From NCBI GenBank assembly GCA_026390245.1, contig JAPLGI010000142.1:1-11936 (forward strand): a stretch of DNA of 11,936 bases, written 5' to 3'. The notes under the pieces were generated by a model. It did not search any database, was not told the origin of the DNA, and saw only the letters and a list, made by a program, of their open reading frames with translations. Positions 6,587 to 11,936 of this stretch are shown here, piece after piece. A program made the translations under genes and the position numbers. Origin of the DNA: Caldisericota bacterium (GTDB lineage: Bacteria > Caldisericota > Caldisericia > Cryosericales > Cryosericaceae). How positions within the stretch are numbered: position 1 is the first letter of the stretch; each line of letters starts with the position of its first letter.

Positions 6587-7534
6587 TTGGCGAAGGTCCC
6601 ATCCCTGCGACTTGGTGTCAAGGCTGTGAACAGTTCTCGTCCTGAAGGCTTCTTCGCTCTGTTCAAGCCGAGCGGTCTCAGCAGCGCCGGCGCTCTCAGC
6701 GTCGTCAAGGGTATTCTGGGCGTCAACAAGGCTGGCTTCCTCGGTACGCTGGATGTGCCGGCGATGGGAGTGCTTCCTGTTGCAGTCGGCTCGGCCACCA
6801 AGCTCATCTCTCTTCTTCCGCCAAGCGACAAGGAGTATGTTGGTGAGCTCGTCCTGGGGATCATCACCATCACCGATGACATGGACGGTGAGGTCGTTGA
6901 GCGGAGGGGAGTTGGAGGCCTCGACGATGAGCGCATCAACAATGCCATCGGAGCCGTTGCGGCTCAGACGGAACAAGTGCCCCCACATGTTTCTGCCAAG
7001 CAGCAGAATGGCGTCCGAGGGTACAAGGCAATGCGGCGCCAGGGGCGCCTCATCGATTTCGCGCCCACTCCTGTGGCTGTACGCCGGTTGACCCTGCTAC
7101 AGCAGCGTCAGGATGCTGATCTTCGTCGTATCGTGTTTCGCATGACGGTGACCCCGGGCTACTACGTGAGAGGCTTCTGCAGAGATGTCGGGACTATCCT
7201 CGGATGTGGCGCATGCATGGGGCGGCTCCTGCGCACGAGGGCTCACGGTTTTGGCGTGCAGGACGCACTCTCACTGTCGGCGCTGCGGCGCAGGGTACAG
7301 GGAGGCGACCTGTCTTTTCTTACCTGGGGCGAGAAAGAGGAGGGTCTTCTGGCGGCTGTTTCTCATACTGTTCTTGGTGATGTTCAATGGGAGGCTTTTG
7401 GCCACGGCCTTCCCGTGGACTGCGATATGGCTGAGACATCGACCGTTCTGGTGAATCGTCCGGATGGTCGGCTGGGCGGAGTGGCAGCTATAAGAGGCGG
7501 AAAGGCCTGGCCACTGAGAGTGTTCAACGAGTGA
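6587..7534 (+). CDS. truB: Divergent tRNA pseudouridine-55 synthase TruB
   Basis: TruB makes pseudouridine 55 in the T loop of tRNA. The 315-residue frame holds GFFALFKPSGLSS (21-33, the usual LDKP.G..S motif), GTLD (53-56) with the catalytic Asp56, the DKEY motif (81-84) with the active-site Tyr84, PPHVSAKQQNG (132-142), GYYVRGFCRDVG (191-202) and LLRTRAHGF (214-222). Residues about 262-314 resemble the C-terminal PUA-like domain. The catalytic loop is unusual. Where relatives read GHTGTLDP, this reads GFLGTLDV, so the well-conserved His, Thr and Pro are changed. LFKP replaces the common LDKP. Function is therefore likely but may be altered. The TTG at 6587 has only a weak Shine-Dalgarno (GAAGCGAG directly upstream). 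A GTG at 6626 would start nearer the family's usual beginning. It overlaps ribF by four bases. Confidence 0.85.
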   Translation: MAKVPSLRLGVKAVNSSRPEGFFALFKPSGLSSAGALSVVKGILGVNKAGFLGTLDVPAMGVLPVAVGSATKLISLLPPSDKEYVGELVLGIITITDDMDGEVVERRGVGGLDDERINNAIGAVAAQTEQVPPHVSAKQQNGVRGYKAMRRQGRLIDFAPTPVAVRRLTLLQQRQDADLRRIVFRMTVTPGYYVRGFCRDVGTILGCGACMGRLLRTRAHGFGVQDALSLSALRRRVQGGDLSFLTWGEKEEGLLAAVSHTVLGDVQWEAFGHGLPVDCDMAETSTVLVNRPDGRLGGVAAIRGGKAWPLRVFNE

Positions 7535-8481
7535 GCAGCATCTATCTGTCTTCTTCCGAGGTGCCGGGAATCGCCTCCGCAGTTGCTGTAGGAGCCTTCG
7601 ACGGTTTCCATGTCGGTCATCAGAGGATTCTCCAGGAGCTTGTTGACACTGGTCACAGGGAGTGTCTTGCCACAGTCATCTACACGTTTCGGCGTAACCC
7701 AAAACTGACGACCGGGGGCATTGACGGTCTCCTGACGACGAACAGCGAACGTGTGGCATATGCGGGCAAGACCGGGGTTGATTCCATCGTCCTCGAGGAC
7801 TTTTCGGCTCGTTTTCAGGGATTGCCTGCCGAGGCATTTGTGCGCGAGATCCTTCTTGGCCGCTTGAACGCGCACGTGGTTGTCGTAGGCAGGGACTTTC
7901 ATTTCGGCAAGGACCGGGCTGGCGATGTCGAGACGATGTCTCGGATGCTTGGCGAAGAGGGGCGCAGGCTCATCACCGTTGCCCCCGTGATGCTTGATGG
8001 CGCAGTCTGCTCCAGCTCCATCATCCGCAAGGCCATCGTCGAAGGCGACATGCAACGCGCAGCAAGATTTCTTGGGCGCCTCTATTCCATTGAGGGAGTC
8101 ATCGTCACCGGGAACCACCTGGGAGGTCGCCTTGGCTTCCCGACAGCGAATGTTGAGATCCCCGATCCCGTGAAGCTGTTGCCCGGCAATGGCGTGTACG
8201 CAGTGCGAGCAGAGGTGGACCGGTCAATTGTGAATGGGGTGTGCAACATCGGTGTCCGACCGACGATCGTTGCAGGATCCAGAAGGACCGTCGAGGTACA
8301 CCTTCTTGATTTTGACCGGAACGTCTATGGGCATCTTGTGTCTGTCGAATTTGTCGCACGGCTTCGCGAGGAGGTGCATTTTGCCTCGCCGGCTGCGCTC
8401 GTTAAACAGATCTCGCGTGACGTGCTCAAGGCCCGTCTCATCCTCGGACCGGTCCTTGAAAGGCGGGAGGCCACATGGTGA
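7531..8481 (+). CDS. ribF: Bifunctional riboflavin kinase / FAD synthetase
   Basis: RibF phosphorylates riboflavin to FMN and adenylates FMN to FAD, in the cytoplasm. The 316 residues show both halves. The nucleotidyltransferase half (about 14-180) has GAFDGFHVGHQ (21-31), the HxGH-type ATP site, then VVGRDFHFGKDRAGD (118-132) and SSSIIRKAI (161-169). The flavokinase half (about 183-307) has GGRLGFPTANV (198-208) with the metal-binding PTAN motif, GNGVY (219-223), CNIGVRPT (238-245) and VEVHLLDF (254-261), where Glu255 is at the place of the general base. Length is typical. The GTG start shares bases with the truB TGA in a GTGA overlap, which implies coupling. No FMN riboswitch is visible upstream, so supply is likely set by the operon promoter. 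Confidence 0.95.
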   Translation: MSSIYLSSSEVPGIASAVAVGAFDGFHVGHQRILQELVDTGHRECLATVIYTFRRNPKLTTGGIDGLLTTNSERVAYAGKTGVDSIVLEDFSARFQGLPAEAFVREILLGRLNAHVVVVGRDFHFGKDRAGDVETMSRMLGEEGRRLITVAPVMLDGAVCSSSIIRKAIVEGDMQRAARFLGRLYSIEGVIVTGNHLGGRLGFPTANVEIPDPVKLLPGNGVYAVRAEVDRSIVNGVCNIGVRPTIVAGSRRTVEVHLLDFDRNVYGHLVSVEFVARLREEVHFASPAALVKQISRDVLKARLILGPVLERREATW

Positions 8482-8504
8482 AGTTGTCTCCTGACCGGTT
8501 TTCC

Positions 8505-8532
8505 TTTACTTGTGCTGCGTTTCTGGTACAAT
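8505..8532 (+). promoter_or_regulatory. Extended -10 promoter for rpsO-pnp
   Basis: TACAAT (8527-8532) is preceded by TGG (8524-8526), an extended -10. TTTACT (8505-8510), 16 bases upstream, serves as a fair -35. A start near 8539 gives a leader of about 74 nt. No terminator is seen after ribF, so read-through from the upstream operon is also possible. Confidence 0.6.
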
Positions 8533-8560
8533 TCTGATACATTTATCCCGCACTCGGTCA

Positions 8561-8579
8561 CGCGTTCCGGCTGGACGCG
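8561..8579 (+). promoter_or_regulatory. Hairpin in the rpsO leader, candidate S15 autoregulation site
   Basis: CGCGTTC (8561-8567) pairs with GGACGCG (8573-8579) in a seven-base stem with one U-G pair and a five-base loop. It lies about 22 bases after the expected transcript start and 23 bases before the Shine-Dalgarno. S15 is known to bind structures in its own mRNA leader in several bacteria, and these structures vary between lineages. The role here is inference. Confidence 0.35.
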
Positions 8580-8601
8580 AGACTGGGTCCTGGGACACCT
8601 T

Positions 8602-8606
8602 GGAGG
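8602..8606 (+). promoter_or_regulatory. Ribosome binding site of rpsO
   Basis: GGAGG stands six bases before ATG 8613. It contrasts with the lack of such a site before lipM and the methyltransferase. Confidence 0.75.
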
Positions 8607-8612
8607 CACAAT

Positions 8613-8879
8613 ATGCTCACAGCCGAACAGAAGTTGAAGATTATCGGTGAGTTCAAGCTCAGTGAAGATGATACTGGTTCGTTTGAAGTCCAGGTTGCTA
8701 TGCTGTCAAAGCGTATTCTTGCTCTTACAGAGCACCTTCAGAGCCATCGTAAGGATTTCAGTTCAAAGCGCGGGCTCTACAAGCTCGTTGGAGAGCGCCG
8801 GAGACTCCTCAGCAGTCTGAGACGCGTCGATGAAGATCGCTACGCTTTGTTGATCAAGCGGCTGGGAATCCGCAAGTAG
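8613..8879 (+). CDS. rpsO: 30S ribosomal protein S15
   Basis: S15 binds the central domain of 16S rRNA early in 30S assembly and forms part of a bridge to the 50S subunit. The 88 residues match the family length of 88-89. Typical features are an early Gly-Ser turn (DDTGSFEVQVAMLSKRI, 19-35), HLQSHRKDFSSKRGL (41-55), the basic VGERRRLLSSLRR (59-71) and the end LLIKRLGIRK. The start ATG follows a strong Shine-Dalgarno. The gene has its own promoter and leader hairpin, and ends nine bases before the pnp start. That leaves no room for the long rpsO-pnp processing leader known from E. coli. Confidence 0.97.
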   Translation: MLTAEQKLKIIGEFKLSEDDTGSFEVQVAMLSKRILALTEHLQSHRKDFSSKRGLYKLVGERRRLLSSLRRVDEDRYALLIKRLGIRK

Positions 8880-8882
8880 GAG
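8878..8882 (+). promoter_or_regulatory. Ribosome binding site that decides the TTG start of pnp
   Basis: AGGAG, overlapping the rpsO TAG stop, ends six bases before the TTG at 8889. The next in-frame ATG is many codons inside the conserved first domain, so the TTG is the credible start. Confidence 0.65.
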
Positions 8883-8888
8883 CCAATC

Positions 8889-11033
8889 TTGCAAACTGAT
8901 GAGATAAAGACCGTTCGCGGTAGTATTGCAGGCAAGCCCGTAACCTATGAGACTGGACGGCTGGCCAAGCAAGCCGGCGGAGCTGTCCTGGCGACGATGG
9001 GTGGCACTGTCGTGCTGGCGGCAGTTACTGTCAGCAACAGCACGAAGGAGGGACTCGATTTCTTTCCCCTGACTGTTGACTATTTTGAGAAAATGTACGC
9101 AGCCGGGAAGATCCCGGGTGGATTCTACAAGCGAGAGGGACGTCCCAGCGAACGCGAGATTCTCCGTTCTCGGCTCATTGACCGGTCGATTCGCCCGCTG
9201 TTCCCGAAGCACTTCCGTCGCGAGGTACAGGTCATCGTGTATGTGCTGTCTGCCGATGGAGAGAATTCACCCGACGTGCTTGCCATCAACGCGGTTTCTG
9301 CAGCGCTTCTTATCAGCAATGCCCCATTCGTTGAGGCAGTTGCTGCAGTGAGGGTCGGCAAGATCAACGGAGAGCTTGTTTTCAACCCGTCTTCTTCAGC
9401 GATCGACGAGAGCGTGCTCGACCTTATCGTGTCCGGCACGGCCAATGGCGTTCTCATGGTTGAGTCAGGGGCTCGCGAGATCAGTGAGGCAGAGATGGTT
9501 GAGGCTCTTGTGCTGGCACAGGAACCCATCAAAGAGACATGCCGCATGGAAGAAGAACTTCGTGCCCAGGCTGGCAAGGAGAAGATTGTTGTCCCCGAGC
9601 TGAAGTTCGATGCAGCTATCCAGAACGAAGCTCGTTTCATGATTGAGGAGCGTCTTCCCCTGGTGCTGAAAGACAAGGAGAAGCTGAAGAAAGAGAAGAT
9701 CCTCGATGAGTTCAAGGCTGAACTCGCCGCCGAATTGCTGGCGAAGTACCCTGAAAGTGGATTGGCGATTGGCGAGGTTCTTGATGCCGAGATCAAGCAT
9801 TTCATCCGTCACCGCGTTGTGACTGAAGGCGTGCGCATCGATGGTCGAGCTCCTGAAGAGATTCGTCCGATCGGGGTCGACGTTGGCGTTCTTCCGATGA
9901 GTCACGGCTCGGGGCTGTTCTCGCGGGGTCAGACTCAGGTTCTCTCGATTGTTACCCTCGGAGGAAAGAAAGAGGGACAGCTCGTCGAAAGCCTGGAGGA
10001 AGAGGTTACCAAACACTATATGCACTATTACAACTTCCCTCCCTTCTCGGTGGGCGAGACTCGTCCCATGCGGGGACCAGGCCGTCGTGAGATCGGCCAC
10101 GGAGCGCTGGGAGAGAGAGCACTGCTCCCGGTTATTCCGGATGAGAGCGAGTTCCCCTATTCGATTCGTGTTGTCTCAGAAGTCCTTGAATCCAATGGTT
10201 CGACGTCACAGGCTTCCATCTGTGGAAGCACACTGGCTCTCATGGATGCTGGAGTGCCAATCACGGCGCCGGTTGCCGGTATCGCGATGGGACTGATGAA
10301 GGAGGGAGACAGAAGCGTTATACTGACTGACATCCAGGGAGCCGAGGACGCCAATGGCGACATGGACTTCAAGGTTGCTGGCACCGCAAAGGGAATCACT
10401 GCATTGCAAATGGACATAAAAATTCATGGCGTTGACAGCGAGTTGCTGTCCGCGGCCCTGGACCACGCACGCACTGCGCGCCTTTTCATTCTGGACAAGA
10501 TGCTGTCGGTGCTTCCAGCTCCCCGTGGCGAAGTCAACCCTCTGGCTCCGCGCATCTTTACGATGCATATTCCTGGAGACAAGATCGGTGCTCTCATCGG
10601 CCCCGGAGGCAAGGTCATCAAGAAGATCATTGCCGACACCGGATGCGACATCGACATCGAGGACGATGGCTCAGTGTTCGTGACTGCCCCGGACGGAGCC
10701 AAGGGTCAGATTGCCATGGATGCCATCAACGCCATTACCGAAGATATCGTTGTCGGCAAGGTGTACATGGGCAAGGTCACTGAGTTGCGCGATTTTGGCG
10801 CCTTCGTGGAAATTGCTCCCGGCAAGTCGGGTCTTCTGCACGTTTCACAGATATCTGATTCATATGTCAAGGATATCCATTCCGTGCTCAAAGTCGGCGA
10901 GCAGATTCTCGTCAAGACGCTGCCTCTCAAAGATGATGGCAAGATTTCCCTGACCCGCAAAGGCCTCACTGCTGGGAATGCCGACAAAGCTTCCCACGAA
11001 TCCGACAATGACCACCGCCATGGTGATCAATAG
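8889..11033 (+). CDS. pnp: Polyribonucleotide nucleotidyltransferase (PNPase)
   Basis: PNPase degrades RNA 3' to 5' with phosphate, releasing nucleoside diphosphates, and can run in reverse to add tails. It works as a ring-shaped trimer in the cytoplasm. The 714 residues show all parts in order. RNase PH-like domain 1 (about 12-145) has FFPLTVDYFEKMYAAGKIPGG. A helical linker follows (about 240-310). RNase PH-like domain 2 (about 325-540) has FSRGQTQ (344-350), ESNGSTSQAS (434-443) and GDMDFKVAGT (490-499), where Asp487 and Asp493 match the known catalytic acids. The KH domain (about 554-612) has IGALIGPGGKVIKKI, and the S1 domain (619-691) has GKVTELRDFGAFVEI. A short His/Asp-rich tail ends it. 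LIDRSIRPLF has Ser100 where Pro is usual. The start is a TTG with a good Shine-Dalgarno. Confidence 0.97.
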   Translation: MQTDEIKTVRGSIAGKPVTYETGRLAKQAGGAVLATMGGTVVLAAVTVSNSTKEGLDFFPLTVDYFEKMYAAGKIPGGFYKREGRPSEREILRSRLIDRSIRPLFPKHFRREVQVIVYVLSADGENSPDVLAINAVSAALLISNAPFVEAVAAVRVGKINGELVFNPSSSAIDESVLDLIVSGTANGVLMVESGAREISEAEMVEALVLAQEPIKETCRMEEELRAQAGKEKIVVPELKFDAAIQNEARFMIEERLPLVLKDKEKLKKEKILDEFKAELAAELLAKYPESGLAIGEVLDAEIKHFIRHRVVTEGVRIDGRAPEEIRPIGVDVGVLPMSHGSGLFSRGQTQVLSIVTLGGKKEGQLVESLEEEVTKHYMHYYNFPPFSVGETRPMRGPGRREIGHGALGERALLPVIPDESEFPYSIRVVSEVLESNGSTSQASICGSTLALMDAGVPITAPVAGIAMGLMKEGDRSVILTDIQGAEDANGDMDFKVAGTAKGITALQMDIKIHGVDSELLSAALDHARTARLFILDKMLSVLPAPRGEVNPLAPRIFTMHIPGDKIGALIGPGGKVIKKIIADTGCDIDIEDDGSVFVTAPDGAKGQIAMDAINAITEDIVVGKVYMGKVTELRDFGAFVEIAPGKSGLLHVSQISDSYVKDIHSVLKVGEQILVKTLPLKDDGKISLTRKGLTAGNADKASHESDNDHRHGDQ

Positions 11034-11936
11034 CGGAGAGCGCAAACCGGAAGTCATAACACTCAGCAACGGTATCCGCGTCGTCTTCGACGTAGACAAA
11101 GGGCACCCGACCGCAGCGGTCGGGGCCCTTGTTGCTAGTGGCTCCCGGTTTGAGGATGATCACACACATGGCCTGAGTCACTTCATGGAGCACATCCTGT
11201 TCAAAGGCACAGAGCACCGAACTTCACTGGAAATCTCCTCGGCTATTGAGAATGTGGGTGGCGAGCTGAATGCATTCACCGATACCCAGTACACGATGTT
11301 CTACATGCGTGTGCCTGCAGTTCATACGTCTCTTGCTCTCGATGTGCTTTCGGACATTCTTCTGCACCCCTTGTTCGACCCAGCCGCTATCGAGCTTGAA
11401 CGCAAGGTCATCGAACAGGAGATCTACTCGTTCGAGGACAGTCCCGACGATGTCGTTACCGATGAGCTTCTCAAGGGGGTCTATGGAAGTGACCCTGTTG
11501 CGTCAAACCCGCTGGGGACCGTTGAGTCAGTTCGTTCGTTCAGGCGGGGGGACTTCGTCGACTATTTTCATAAGCATTTTTCGGCCCCCGACATCGTTCT
11601 TTCTCTCGCGGGAGACATCGACATCGATGTGTCGGCGCGTTACCTCGAAGACTCCTTCGGACAGATCGCGAAAGGACCAGCGAGAGCTGAGTGGGGAGTC
11701 CCGGTCCGGTCAGCCGTCTCTAGAGAGACAGAACGCCCGACAGAGCAGGTCTACCTGGCGATGGCGCTTCCCGGCTTTGCTCAGTACTCAAAGCAGGGGT
11801 CGATTCTTAATCTCGTTTCCAGCATTTTTGGAGGCAACATGTCGAGCCGCCTCTTCCAGCGGGCCCGCGAAAAAGAGGCGCTGGTCTATAGCATCGGCTC
11901 GTTCCCCGTGGCTTTCAGCAATACCGGACTGTTAGG
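11008..11936 (+). CDS. M16 family zinc metallopeptidase, C-terminus beyond the right edge
   Basis: This is the first 309 residues of a processing-peptidase-like (M16B) protease. The zinc site is HFMEH (58-62, the inverted HxxEH motif), with Glu138 in KVIEQEI as the probable third ligand 76 residues later. Other family marks are LSNGIRV (19-25), GSRFED, LFKGTEHR (64-71), VGGELNAFTD (83-92), SFEDSPDD (141-148) and the start of the second domain, FGGNMSSRLFQRAREKEALVYSI (274-296 region). No signal peptide is present, so it is likely cytoplasmic. Relatives often follow pnp and degrade or trim peptides. The start is uncertain. ATG 11008 overlaps pnp by 26 bases, and ATG 11020 and GTG 11023 are also in frame. 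None has a clear Shine-Dalgarno, which suggests coupling to pnp translation. Confidence 0.92.
   Translation, partial: MTTAMVINSGERKPEVITLSNGIRVVFDVDKGHPTAAVGALVASGSRFEDDHTHGLSHFMEHILFKGTEHRTSLEISSAIENVGGELNAFTDTQYTMFYMRVPAVHTSLALDVLSDILLHPLFDPAAIELERKVIEQEIYSFEDSPDDVVTDELLKGVYGSDPVASNPLGTVESVRSFRRGDFVDYFHKHFSAPDIVLSLAGDIDIDVSARYLEDSFGQIAKGPARAEWGVPVRSAVSRETERPTEQVYLAMALPGFAQYSKQGSILNLVSSIFGGNMSSRLFQRAREKEALVYSIGSFPVAFSNTGLL

Noticed and set aside
7500..7535. FMN riboswitch before ribF
   Set aside because: ribF overlaps truB by four bases and no conserved RFN-like sequence is seen.
7384..8118. Minus-strand open frame of 244 codons
   Set aside because: It is antisense to the truB end and ribF, both firm calls.
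8482..8520. Terminator after ribF
   Set aside because: A CCGG followed by TTTT is present, but there is no stable stem before the T run, so I cannot call a terminator.
9125..9805. Minus-strand open frame of 226 codons, very rich in Ser
   Set aside because: It is a shadow of pnp. Ser-rich antisense frames are common opposite such genes.
11270..11935. Plus-strand open frame of 221 codons at the right edge
   Set aside because: It is a +1 shadow of the M16 protease. The correct frame carries HxxEH and the other family motifs.

Overview
The window is a dense block of bacterial chromosome with short intergenic gaps, overlapping genes and mid-50s to about 60 percent GC by eye. It reads as ordinary core-genome housekeeping DNA. 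I see no mobile element, CRISPR array, rRNA or tRNA. The lineage cannot be fixed. The cdaA-ybbR pair (cyclic di-AMP synthesis) recalls Gram-positive and several deep-branching phyla. The truB-ribF-rpsO-pnp-M16 order is widespread. Several genes start with GTG or TTG, and two genes look leaderless. A deep-branching candidate phylum is a possible guess, held with low confidence.

Left part, minus strand (about 3577 down to 1): a likely four-gene run. It begins with a LipM-type octanoyltransferase. Next comes a membrane-anchored foldase with a SurA-like N-terminal region and two parvulin domains. It is followed by a shorter anchored protein that resembles the foldase N-terminal half without a PPIase domain, and whose frame is broken by one missing base in a C run. 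Last is an unrecognised gene that starts at a GTG overlapping the previous stop and runs off the left edge. The foldase and its companion probably help fold proteins outside the cytoplasmic membrane.

Middle, plus strand (3690 to 8481): a tight run of a SAM-dependent methyltransferase, diadenylate cyclase cdaA, the YbbR-domain regulator ybbR, a divergent truB and ribF. Gaps are 1 to 30 bases, or the genes overlap. The methyltransferase and the divergent lipM gene each have a sigma70-like promoter whose -10 box lies only 6 to 9 bases from the ATG, and neither has a Shine-Dalgarno sequence. Both transcripts are therefore probably leaderless. An imperfect inverted repeat lies between the two -35 boxes.

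Right part, plus strand (8482 to the end): an extended -10 promoter and a leader of about 74 nt with a hairpin precede rpsO. Then follow pnp (TTG start) and an M16 zinc protease cut by the right edge.

I found no convincing new system. The points most worth checking are the paired leaderless promoters, the frameshifted PPIase-less companion, the TruB with altered catalytic-loop residues, and the unrecognised left-edge gene.
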